Source of the DNA: Erythrophleum ivorense
Taxonomy: Eukaryota; Streptophyta; Magnoliopsida; Fabales; Fabaceae
NCBI GenBank assembly: GCA_026724425.1
Contig: JAIUCV010000009.1
Location: 23,949,846 to 24,013,845, forward strand
Direction: 5' to 3'
Length of the DNA stretch: 64,000 nt
This document shows, piece after piece, positions 1-12,000 of the stretch; the first letter of the stretch is position 1, and each line of letters opens with the position of its first letter. The notes below the pieces were generated by a model. It had not been told where the DNA came from. It worked only from the letters and a program-made list of their open reading frames with translations, and ran no database searches. The position numbers and the translations under genes are program-made.

Positions 1-2544
1 ATCAATAAAGCTAGTTTGCCATCATATACTCAAATCACATTCTAATGGTTTCATGACATATTCTCTCATTCATACATGACATATTATCATAATTACATAT
101 GCTCAAGAGGTCATAGACCATATACAATAGTGGGTTACATCATTTGACATAAATATGGCCTTAAAGAACTAAAACATGCATTATGTTATCAACTTCTCTT
201 CTTTAAGGTGGTTGGCTTCCATTACCATGTCCACTTAATCCACCTAGCATGTTAGATCATTGGAGTGGGGGGAATGAGATTTAAAGAATCCCAATAGCTC
301 ATCTCCCATTCAATCATAATGGATGCAAACAAGTCTCATAAATGCATGCATGACATGTGGACATGTGCAATCATTCAAGGAGTACTCTTAGCATTTAAAA
401 AAGTCACACATAGCATACAAAGGTTTGCCAAGCAAGTGGATTGGCCTCACCTAATTTTTTATGGATATTGGACTTGCCTCACCCATTCTTTAAAAGATTT
501 TTGGACTCAACTATGCTTTTGGGAGCCCACTTTGCTTTTGGGAGACTCTTTACTTTGTCTCAACCAATCTTAAGGGTTCTTGGCTCATCTTCACCATAGC
601 TAAGGATTCTTGGCCTCACCACACTCATGCAAACCCAAGCACACATCATAACATCATTTAGAAATATAATATGCCATCATGAAACCATGGCATATAAAAT
701 CATGCTAGCATACTTTTCATGGCTTGAAAATGCACATACACACATTCTAAGACAAACTAAGCATACATCCATGCATGAGAGATGGTGGAAAGAGATACCT
801 TGTACACAATCACACACTTTTCTTCTTGAATCTCCATCCTTTGCTTCAACCACACATACACAAAAGTGTGGGGATGGTTTCTCTTGGCCTAAACACAATT
901 TATGAAAGCCAATCAGGTTCATGAAATTAATTTTAAGGGCACACACTTGCTTGAACTCTAGCTTGATCTATAAACCTCATTATGGTTTTATAATTGTACC
1001 TAATGAAGCAACACCCCTCAAATAAATTCTAAGCTCCATTCTTTCCTTTCAAATATGATTCTTGACTCCTTTTAAGCCTCATGGAGTCATAACATAATCA
1101 AAACTAAGAGCCTAGCTACATGTTACTTTTTTAGGCCATAATATGGAACATAAAGCACCATCTCACTTTCTATGCTTCCTAAATTTTTTCTAAGGCTTCC
1201 TCTCATATTTATTCATCATATATGACTCAAAAATAGGCTTAGAAAAATTTAAAGTTCTCCCTAGCTATGGAAACCCTTCTTAGCTAAGACAATGAAGCAT
1301 ATTAGGTTCCATTAAGCTTTCTTTGTTTTCTCAAGGGAAGATGCACATGGGGAGCCTCTTAGGGATTTTAGGAACTCATTTAAACTCTTATTTAAGCATA
1401 GGAATCATTGTACAATGTCAGATTTTACAAGGTGCAACTGAAACCCTAGAAATTGCATCTTGAAATCTAATGACTTTTTGTTAATTCCCTTTACATATTC
1501 TTAATCTCCACACTCTTTTTCCTAAGAATCACCCTTGGTTCTGCCTAAAAATCAAACCCTCCTAGGGTGTCTTGGGTGGGGTGAAATGGTGGAGGAAGGG
1601 AAGGAAGAGATATCAACCATGGAAGAAGAAATTACCTTGTTTTCTTACTTTTTTTCACTTGAATCTTGCTTTCTTCAAGCTCTTCTCTTCAAATCCGAAA
1701 TTTCCCCTTAATATCTCCCTTAAAACAGATTTGAAAACTTCATTTTAATCCAAGGAAACAAAGGAGAATGGAGAAGAGGAGGTTTGAATGGAAGAAAGCA
1801 TAGAAAACTACAAAGAATCCATACCTTTTTCTTGATTTTTCTCCTCCTTTTCTTCCCCTTCTTGTGAGACTAAGAGAGCAGATCATATTCTATATTTTGG
1901 GCAGAAATTTCATCCTTAAGAAGATGGGAGAAGAAAGGAGAAGTGTATGAGAGCTTCTAGAACTACACTTTTTCAAAAATTCTAATTTTGTCCTTTCATA
2001 ATGGTAATTTCGTTTTAGCTTCGCTTTAACTCCTTTTTGAGAACCATCTTTTCAATTATAAAATTTAGGTTCCTAATTTAATAAAATGCCTTTGGAATCA
2101 CTTAATTTGGAGCTAAAACCTTACCGAACGAACTGGTCAAAGTTTGAGTCAATCGACGTTGGAAAACATCCACCAGAGGGGATTTAACTATCCCGGGGCT
2201 TCCCATGGTTTTCATGGACTTTGAAAACCCTAGACAACTCAAAAATTTTATTTAAAAAGCCTTTCTATATGTTTTTCTAAAAGTTTCACTTATTTACAAA
2301 AATGCCATTACGTTTCGTTAGTTTTCGTCACAATTTTGTTTCTTCATTCTAGCTTCATTTTTCTTTCGGTTTGAACCTGGGATTCTCATTTTTAGGAGTC
2401 TAGAATGCTTCTTAAATTTTTTGGGACCTTAAATACATTATTTTAGGAGACTTCCTTGTATCTAGTGAGTTTCATTCATTTACAGAAAAACCGTACGTTA
2501 TGTTTCTCATATTTTCTCTTATTTTCAGAGAACCGGATGTTACA
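1..2544 (-). mobile_element. Family A LTR, left part outside window
   Basis: Non-coding LTR of the dominant Ty3/gypsy-like family A, read on the minus strand. Its 5' terminus is at the right: reverse-complemented, it begins TGTAACATCCGGTTCTCTG, matching the starts of the plus-strand copies at 4041 and 6598. Blocks typical of the family follow leftward, including the A-rich and pyrimidine-rich leader, the segment with GCTTCATTA, the tandem GGTGAGG...CCAAAAGTC-like blocks near 420-620, and the GAGATTC/GAATCTC hairpin near 270-300. The left end is outside the window, so its flanking duplication cannot be checked. It interrupts a LINE reading frame at 2545, so it is younger than the LINE. Short open frames inside it are not conserved between copies. 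Confidence 0.8.
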
Positions 2545-3341
2545 ATTAACATAACCCATCAAAAGCCCTAACTTTCACTTTGTTCACTGCTTTTTTAGTG
2601 TCTTTCTTAGCTAATTTATATTTTTTCCAATTTTCCTCACTTTTATACAAAGACCATGCTTTATAACATTCTCTTTTAACTTTAACCTTATCTTGTATGC
2701 TTGTATCCCACCACCAAAATTCTTTATCCCAGGTCCAAAACATCTTGATTTCTCGAGTATCTCTTTTACAACCTTCCTAATCTCTTTAGCCATCTCATTC
2801 CACATATCATTTGTACTTCCTTGTACCTCCCATGATCCATCCTCTAGAATCCTTATCTGCAAGTTCTTTTCTTTATCACCTTTCAATTACCACTACTTTA
2901 TCCTTGCCATCCTATCTTGACCTTTACTTTTTACTCTCCTCTTAATTCAAATATCCATCACTAAGACCCTATGTTGTGTAGTCAAACTTTCACCAGGCAT
3001 AACTTTACAATCTATGCAAATCTTTTTATCCACTTTCCTTATTAGAAAGAAATCAATTTGAGAATATATCCTCTCACTTTTATACATGATAAAATGCTCT
3101 TCATGCTTCTTAAAACAAGTGTTAGCTATAGTAAAATCAAATGCTAATGAGAAATCTAAAATAGTTTTACCCTTTACATTTGCTTCTCCTAAACCATATT
3201 CCCCATGCGAACCCTTATAATCTCTAGATATACTCCCAATATGACCATTAAGATCCCCTCCTATGAGTTTCTCTTTCCACTATAAATTTTAATGCTATAA
3301 TTCTGTCTCCTAATCTTTTTACATCTTCCATAGCATTTTTC
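2545..3341 (-). pseudogene. RTE-type LINE fragment (endonuclease and linker)
   Basis: Fragment of a non-LTR retrotransposon of the RTE type found in plants, read right to left. An apurinic/apyrimidinic-like endonuclease segment contains GDLNGHIG near 3236-3259, then KTILDFSLAFDFTIANT, and SQIDFFL near 3035-3065. A CKVMPGES motif and a Q-H-R-V-L-V-M-D stretch come next. The linker ahead of the reverse transcriptase follows with the sequence FWWWD (about 2700) and a Lys-rich helix ending RAFDGL. The frame stops where the family A LTR ends at 2544. At the upstream side, the endonuclease N-terminal half is shortened by an internal deletion before GDLNGHIG. No reverse transcriptase domain remains in the window. 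The motifs are read directly; the RTE assignment is from family knowledge. Confidence 0.8.
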
Positions 3342-6300
3342 TAATAAACGTACAAAATTTACCAGATACAAAGGGAGGTCCCCCAGATAGAGTGAATTGA
3401 GGTCTAATAAAATTAGAATAATATTTTAGACCTCAAATAATGGTGATTTAAGGCTAGAGATGCCTTGAAACTAGAGTCAGAATAGCCAAACAAATTTTAA
3501 CAAAAATGCAACGAAACATAATGGCAATTTTGCAATTTCAGGTAATTTTTAGAATACTCATAGGAGGGCTTTTTAAATGAAAATTTTGAGCTCTCCGAGG
3601 TTCTTAGAGGCCTTGAAAAACCATAAGAAGCCTTGAGACAGTCAAAACTCCTCTGGTGTATATTTTCCAATTACGGTGAGCCCAAATTTTAACGAATTCA
3701 TTCAGGAAGATTTTAACTCCAATTTGAGTGATTCCAAAGGCATTTTATTAAATTGGGAACCTAAATTTTATGATGAAAAAGATGGTTCTAAAAAAGGAGC
3801 TAAAATAAAGCTAAAATGAAAATGCCACAACAAAAGGGAAAAATTGAAAATTTGAGAAAAAGGAAGCTTCTTGAAGACTCTATATTTCTCACACCACTTA
3901 TCCTCCTTATTCCACAATTTGTTTCTTCCCCAAAATTAGAGAAGGAAGACAGCTCTCTTAGACGCACCAAAGAGGAAAGAAAGGGGGGAGAATAAGCAAG
4001 GAAAAGGTAAAAAAATTATGGATTTTCTTGGTATCTCTTTTGTAATATCTGGTTCTCTGAAAATGAGAGAAAATGCAAAAAACGTAACGTATGATTTCTC
4101 TGTAAATACACGAAATTCATTGGATACAAAAGGAAGTCCTCTAGATAAAGTGATTTGAGGTCCAATAAAATTAAAATAATATTGTAGACCTCAAATAATG
4201 GTGATTCAAGGTTAGAGGTGCCTGAAACCGGAGCTAGAATAGCTAGACAGATTTTTACGAAAAGGTAACAAAATGTAATGGCATTTTCATAATTTTAGGC
4301 AATTTTTAGAATTTTCACATAAGGGCTTTTTAAACAGTAAATTTGAGTTCTCCAGGGTTCTCAGAGGCCCTGAAAATCATGAAAACTCCCGGGACAATTA
4401 AAGCCCCTTCGATAGATATTTTCTAATGGCGGTGAGCCCAAACTTTGACAGATTCATTTGAAAAGGTTTTAGCTTCAATTTGAGTGATTTCAAAGGCATT
4501 TTATTAAATTAAGAATCTAAATTTCAAAATGGAAAAGACAGTTCTCAAAAAGGAGCTAAAACAAATCAAAAACCAAAATGCCAAGACAAAGGGGCAAAAT
4601 TAAAATTTTTAAAAGTATTTCTTAAACCTACTTATATATATGAGGCATCCCATCTCCTCCTTCATTTAGCCACATTTTTTTTTGCCCTAAATCAGAGAAA
4701 GAACTTAAAGGGTGAGGTGCACAAGAAGGAGGAGAAAGGAAGGAGAAAAACAAGAAAGAGGTATAGATTTTCTTGAATTTTTTCATGCTTTTTCTTTAGC
4801 AAACTTCTTCTTCTCCATTTCCCCTTCTTTCCTATAGTTTTATTAAAGTTTTTGGATCTATTTTAAGTGAAGAACAGAGGGGGAAATTTGGATTCGAAGA
4901 GAGGAGGCCACGGAAAGGAAGAAACAAGTAAGAAATCAAGAAAAAACAAGGTAAAATCTCCATCCCACAGTAGTTACTTCTTCTCCCCTTTCTTCCTTGG
5001 TTCGTCCAACATATGGAGGTCTAAGAAGGCATGGATTTTGGTCAAAACCAAGGGTGAATCCTAGGAAATTAGGTGTGGAGAATGAGAATAAGCAAAGAAA
5101 ATTAACAAAGAACTATTAGTTTTTAAGATAGCAAAGTTAAGGTTTCAAATGCTCCACCAAGAATCTAATTTAATGCAATTGTTCCTAGGCCTAAATGAGT
5201 ATTTGGATGAGCTCTTGAGATCCCTAAAAGGCTCCTCATGTGTAGCTTCTATTAAGAAAACAAAGCAAACTCACTTGGTGTCTCCTTGGTCCATAGCCAC
5301 AGCTTAGAGAGGTTGGAGCACCAAAGGGTAGTTTCAATTTGTTCCAATCTTATTTTTGAGTCATATATGATGGAAGAGGATAAGAGGAAACCTTGAAAAA
5401 ATTTTAGAAGCCATGGATAGTAAGATAGTATCATAAGTTCTATATTATGGCTTAAAGAAGCAACACCTAGTTAGGCTCATTGATTTGATTGTGTGATGAC
5501 TCCAAGAGGTCTAAATAGAGTCAAGAATCATAAATGAAGGGAGAGAATGGAGCCAAGATAATGTTTTCTTAAGGTTGCTTCATTAAGTGTATTATGGAAC
5601 TATAAAAGAGCCATATGAGTTACATAACTTTTCTAGTGAATGTATGGCTTTAGAATTTGATTCAAGAGTCTAATTGGCTTCCATATGATGTGTCTAGTCC
5701 AAGAGAAACAAGCCTCACATCATTATGAGTGTGTGGCAGAGAGAGGGAGCATAGCTTCAAGCAAAAAAGTGTACTTGTGTAGCAAAGATAGCTCTCTCCA
5801 CTTTCTCTCATGCATAAATGTGTGCTTACCTTGTATTTGAATGTGTATATGTGTGCTTTAAGCCATGAAAAGTGTTCTAGCATGATTTCATATGCCATGG
5901 TACCATGATGATGCTTTATGCATTCAAATGATGTTTTATATGCCTGCCTTAGTTTGTTTAAGTATGGAGAAGCTAAGAACCCTCTAACCATGGTGAGGAT
6001 AAGCCAAGAACATTTAAAATTAGTTGAGACAAAGTAAAGAGTCTCCCAAGAGTGAGGTTAAGCCAAAACCTCTTAGAGAAAATAGGTGAGGCAAGTCCAA
6101 AATCCATAAGAGAATGGGTGAGGCTAATACACTCCCTTGGTAAGCCTATGTAAGCTTTGTATGACTTGTTCAAATGCCAAGAATGCTTCTTGAATGATCA
6201 TACATGTCATTATGCACATGCATGCATTTTCAAGACTTGTATTGCATTCTTTATGTGTGATTGAAAGGGAGATGAGCTATTAGGATCCTTTGAATCTCAT

Positions 6301-8733
6301 TCCCTCCTCTCCAATGTCTTAATATGCTAGGTGGACCAAATGAGCAAGGTAATGAAAGCCATCAAGTTGGAAGATGAGAGTTTGACATCAAAATGCCTAG
6401 TTTTGTCTCTTTTGTAGCCATACACGTGGCATATGATGTAATCCCATGATGAAATTGTTATGTAATTATTTGAATACATGTAATTACCCAAATGTTTGAT
6501 GTATGTATGAGTTTTAGTGCTAAATGAATGGTAATGTGCATTTTGGGTAGTGAATGGCAATGTAAAGCATGTGTAATCTTGTGTATGGCATGGTGTGTGT
6601 AACATCCGGCTCTCTGAAAATGAGAAAAAATATGAGAAACGTAACGCATGGTTTCTTCATAAACGAATGAAACTCATCGAATACAATAGGAAGTCCCTCA
6701 AAATGACTTAGTTAAAGTTCCAAAAAATTTGGGAAGCATTTTAGACTCCTAAAAATGAGAATTCCAAGCACAGACAGAAAGAAAAATAAAGCTAGAATAA
6801 AGAAACAATTTCGTATGAAAAACTTACGAAATATAATGGCATTTTTATAATTTTGAGCAAATTTTAGAATTCACATAGTGTAACGCCCGGTACGTTGTAC
6901 AATCGCTGGAATGGGCCGATTTGAAAAGCAAGTCCCCTGAGATGAGTGATTCAAGGCCAAATAAAATTTGAATAAAATTTTAAATGATAGAAAACAAGGA
7001 TTTAAGCCTTGAGTTACCCAAAAACTAGGGTCGGAGTGATTCGAAAAATTTGCTGAAAGGCCAGTGGCATTTTCGTAAATAAGTGTAATTTTAGAAAAAC
7101 ACCTAGGATAGCTTTTTAAATGGAAATTTTGAGTTGCTCAGGGTTCTTAGAGGCCCCAAAAATCATGGGAAGCCCCGGGACTGATAAAGCCCCTCCGGTA
7201 TACTCTTTTCGACGTCGGTTGACCTAAACTTTGATCGGTTCATTTGAGAAGGTTTTAGCTCCGATTTGAGTGATTCCAAAGGCATTTTATTAAATTGGGA
7301 ATCTTAATTTTATGATGGAAAAGACGGTTCTCAAAAAGGAGCTAAAATGAAGCCAAACCAGAAATGCCATTATGGAAGGGCAAAAATGGAAACAAAGTGC
7401 ACAAAAGAAGCTTCCAAACTCCCTTTTTAAGTCACGTTCAGCTCCCCCCTCTCTAAACCGACTTTCTTCTGCCTAAAACTCAGAAATGGAGCTGCTGTCT
7501 TAAGCACACAAAGGGAGGAAATTTCGGAGTAAGAAAAGCCAAAGAAAGGGTGAGAAAGTATAAGGTTTTCATGCTCTTTCCTCTTGAAACTTCATCCTCC
7601 CCTTCTTGCTTCATCTTTCCATGGTTTTTATGTAATTTTTGGTGCTGATTTGGGTCCAGATCAGAGGAGGGAAATTCCAAATTTAAGGAGGAGAAAGAGG
7701 GAAGAGGGAGGGCTCTTGAAGGAAGCTTGATTGCAAGGTAGTTTCTCTCCCTTTGTTGCTTCTTTTTCTCCTTCTCCTCTTCCATGGTAGGATGTCTCAA
7801 CTAGAACCATGAAGCGGGAAGAGTTTCTATTTTATAATCCAAAAGAATCCATCAAACTAAGCCATGGGAAGATGGATTATACCAAAGAAATGCATGAAAT
7901 ACTAGTAAAACTCAAGTTGGAAAAGTGTAGGGTGCTTGAACATAAGTTAAAATCTGGGTTGATTCAAGACTTCCCCATCATATGTGAGTGTTTGTTTGAG
8001 TATCTAAGACTCCTAGGGAGCCTCCAAGTGCCCTATCCATTAAGGAAAAATCCCAAACTCCATAGGTTTTTAATGGAAGCATAACTAGGTCAAGACCCTT
8101 AGAGATAGCTAGGGAGTATTTTAAATGGTTCCAAACTTGATTTGAGACTTTATATGATAAAAGAAGATAGGAGAAACCCTTGGAAAAAATTTAGAAGCCT
8201 TAAGTTGGGAGATGAGGTAATGGCTTCCATAATGTAACCTTATGAAGCAACATAGACCTAGGTTTGTGAAAGTGAGTGTGTGATGGCTTCAAGGACCTTA
8301 AATGAGGTCAAGAGGTCTAAATATGACAAAAGAACGGAACTAAGAATGTTAATTATAGTAGTTGCTTCATTAGGTCCTTAATGGAACCATATTGTGACAA
8401 ATAGACCAAAGTGTAGTCTTAAGAGTGAGTTGGATGTCATAATTTGTTCTAAGAGTATAATTTAGTGTTGTTTATTGTGAATAGGCCAAAGAAATCCAAC
8501 CCCACCTCTTTGTGTTTGTGGAATCGAAAAGGAGAAGAAACAAGCAAAGTAAAGCTTGAATTTGCACCAAGATAGCTCTCCACCTTTTCTTATTGTATTT
8601 TCTTGTTGCATATGGTGTCATTGTGTGCTTGTGTGTATGTTTATATGTTTGAGACATGCCACTTGATGCTATGTTGCTATTTTGGTACCAATATGCTTCC
8701 TTGAATGTCTTTGAATGATGGAAATGGCTCATA

Positions 8734-8918
8734 AGGGTGAGGTAGTGCCAAAAGTCCCTTAATGTGGGTGAGGAGATGCCAAAAGTCTCATGGCATGGGT
8801 GAGACAAGGCCAAAAGTCCCTTGGATGGGTGACGCTAAGTCAAAAGTCCCAAGAACCAAGAGTGAGGCAATCCAAAAGTCCTAAAAATGTGGTGAGGCCA
8901 ACCCAAAAGTCCCTAAAG
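8734..8918 (+). repeat. Degenerate tandem repeat inside family A LTR
   Basis: About six degenerate units of roughly 30-40 bases, each with a GGTGAGG core followed by CCAAAAGTCC. The same array occurs in other A LTRs, for example 23059-23238, in a looser form near 5985-6135, and in minus orientation in the B LTR near 44580-44700. It therefore belongs to the LTR and is not a local expansion. Confidence 0.75.
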
Positions 8919-9054
8919 CTCATTCTTATTCTTGACATGTGTTTGTGACATAAAAATGTGAAAATTGAATGATTCATCGATTGAGTAGTTGCATACTTGT
9001 ACCCTTGACATGTTATATACCTTGAAAATGCGATTGAATAGGTGTATGAGCTAT

Positions 9055-9073
9055 TGAGATTCAATGAATCTCA
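9055..9073 (+). other. Conserved LTR hairpin GAGATTC/GAATCTC
   Basis: A perfect seven-base inverted repeat (GAGATTC and GAATCTC) around a short loop, followed by CACCCC. It recurs at the equivalent place in A, B and C LTRs: 16121-16136, 23378-23396, 29084-29104 (minus), 32391-32409 (minus) and 44448-44467 (minus). Its role is unknown. Confidence 0.7.
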
Positions 9074-12000
9074 CCCCCTCCTTTCTCTCATCTCATATGA
9101 TCTAGGTGGAGTTCAAGATCCAAAGGATGGAAGCCAAGGAGCTTAAATCTCCATCTCTTGGCAAACCTTTCTATTTTGATATACTATGATGACTAGAATG
9201 TAAAAGTAGATATGTAAATGTTTTTTTTGAGCCATGACACTTTGAACAAGTGTAAAACTATGTAAAGTTAGTGTATGTATCAAGAATAGAGTCTAATGAG
9301 TAGAATTATGTATTTTGACCACTTGGGAGCCCATTTGTGTATGTATGTTTATGGAAGTGGCATGGTGAATTTGAGTTGCCTCTTGTTGGGACCAAAATTG
9401 CCATAAGCTTGAGCTATAGCAAAATTTGACCAAATGATCTCTTCTTGACTTGGAATTTTGCATGCAAGTAGATCTTGCTTAGAGCTTTTTGGGAAGCCAA
9501 AGATCAGGTCATTTGGAGGTCTGTGGAATTTTCTGTGACTTTTCAAAGTTGGTATCAGAATTTCGGATTTGCACTAGTACTGTTCATTTGGTCAATTTTG
9601 AAATTGTGTCATCCAAGGGGCAAATGTGGTCCAATGGCTACAAAAGTTTATAGTTAGAAACTAGGAATTCACAGTAACTTGTAGCAACTAAAAGCACCTT
9701 ATTTGGAGGTCTGAATTGAGAGATATGAATTTTTGAATTTCTGGGATAGTAGTAGTAGCTCAGCATGACCTGAGTCACTGTTCCATTGAATTTGGGTAGC
9801 TAAGCGTACTTTCTCTGGTCTGAGTGTATTTTTACATAAATTTAACGTTTATAGCTTTCCAAATTGGTATTATTTACATGGATTGGATTTTTGTGGAATT
9901 AAATGGACATTTTCGAAGTTCATAGCAGACACTTGCATCAGTACCAGTAGTTGTTCGAACCTTAACCCCTTTTCCCATGTCAAACGTTTTCTGTGTTATG
10001 TTTCATGGCCTAGGCATATTTTTAGAATAAATTAGACATGTGTATCTTTCCAGAATGGCCAATAATGAATGATTTCAATTTTTCTAGAATTAGTTACAAA
10101 TTTTGAAACTTCCTATCAGTAAACTGAACCAGTGGCCCAGACAGTAGCAATCCCAGTGGCTTTTCGGATGTCAAATGTTCTCCCCTTAATGATTCATGAT
10201 CTGAAACTATTTTTATCATAGGGTAGACATCTAGAGATTTCTGTAATGGTAAATTTTGTTGGATTTTGAATTTTTTAGATTTAGTTATGAATTTCCGAAG
10301 TTGTGACAGAAAAATTGAAATTCTAGCCAAAAATAAGAGTATGAATTTGATAGTCCCCTTTGAGTTCCACGAGTTATGGGCCAACTTTGGTTATGAAAAT
10401 GAGTTGTATGTATGTAATTAAATATGAGAACATGTTGTATGAGCTCATATGGTCTGTGTGACACTGAATGGAATTTTTATACGCGACGTAACGCAAAATA
10501 AGACATTATTTTAATGTCATTTTCCATTCCCTTTTGTTCAATTAATCATGTGAGACTTAGAAATGATCGGAAGCATGCTATAAATATATGGTGTTACACA
10601 TAGGAGGACTTTTTAAATAAAAATTTTGAGTTCTCCAAGGTTCTCAAAGGCCCTGAAAAACATAGGAAGGCCTGGGACAGCTAAAGCCCCTTTGGTGGAT
10701 GTTTTCCAATGTCAGTGTACCCAAACTTTAACGAATTTGTTCAGGAAGGTTTTAACTCTAATTTGAATGATTCCAAATGTATTTTACTAAATTGGAACCT
10801 AAATTTCATAATGGAAAAGACGGTTCTAAAAAAGGAGCTAAATTGAGTTACAAACGAAAATGCCAAAAATGAAGGATAAAATTGGAATTTTTGAGAAAGT
10901 GGAAGCTTCTTGAACACACTTTATGTTTCTTATTTCTTCTCCCCTTCATTTGCATGACCCATTCTGCCCAAAAATCAGAGAAAATACCAGCTCTCTTAGG
11001 CACACCATGGAGGAGAAGAAAGGAGGAGAAAAAGCAAGGAAAAGGTAAGGAATTTCATGGATTTTCATGCTCCTTCTTCCAAACTTGTTCCTCTCCTCTT
11101 GAGCTTTCTTCCTATGATTATAATGAAGTTTATAAATCTATTTTAAGGGAGAAATTAAGGAAAAATTTTGAATTTGAAGAGAGGAGCTCAAAGAAGACAA
11201 GATTAAAGTGAGGAAAAGCCAAAAAACAAAGTAATTTCTTCTTCCATGGTTACTACCCCTTCTTCCTCTTCCTCCACCATTTCACCCCATTTAAGAAACC
11301 CTAGGAGGGTTTGATTTTTAGGTAAAACCAAGGGTGATTCTTAGGAAGAAGAGTGTGGAGATTAAGAATATGCAAAGAGAATTAACAAATAATCATAGAA
11401 ATTCAAGATGCAAAGTCTAGGGTTTCATATGTTCCTTGCAAAATTTGAATTGATATCTTGATTCCTATATTTAAATGAGAGTTTAAATGAGCTTCTAAGA
11501 TCTCTAGAAGTCTCCCCATGTGCTTTCTCTATCAAGAAAATAAAGCAAAGTTTAAGGAGATCATCAAGCTTCCTAGTCTTGGCTTAAGGGAGTTTATGTA
11601 CCTAGGGATAGTTTTAATTTGTTCCAAGCCTATTTTTGAGTCATATATGATGAGTGAAGATGAGGGGAAGCCTTGGAAAAAATTTAGAAACCATAAAAAG
11701 TGATTTGGCCTTATATGTTTCATAATATGACTTAAAGAAGCAATATGTAGTTAGGTTCTTTATTTTAATTGTTTGATGACTCCAAGAGGTTTAAAAGGAG
11801 TCAAGAATCATATTTGAAAGAAAATAATGGAGGTTAGAATTTATTTGATGGGTGTTGCTTCATTAGGTGCATTCTTGGAAACATAAAGGGGTTTATAGAC
11901 GAAGTTAGAGTCTAAGCAAGTTGTGTGGTCTTTGAATTAATTCCATAAACTTAATTGGCTTCCATAAATTATGTCTAGGTCAAAAGGAATGATCTCCACC

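Larger units (their letters stand above)
6879..10598 (+). mobile_element. Family A solo LTR, innermost (TSD CATAG)
   Basis: The youngest insertion of this nest, uninterrupted at 3720 bases, and therefore the best reference copy of the family A LTR in the window. It begins TGTAACGCCCGGTACGTTG and ends ATATGGTGTTACA. CATAG is duplicated at 6874-6878 and 10599-10603. Its first 60 bases differ from the TGTAACATCCGGTTCTCTG start of its host, so two subfamilies with different 5' termini were active. Inside are a pyrimidine-rich leader around 7440-7800, tandem GGTGAGG...CCAAAAGTCCC units at 8734-8918 and the hairpin at 9055-9073. No coding capacity is apparent. Confidence 0.93.

Noticed and set aside
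7809..8084. 91-codon open frame on the plus strand
   Set aside because: It lies inside the innermost A LTR; the matching positions of other A LTRs (for example near 20500) have stops and shifts, so it is accidental.
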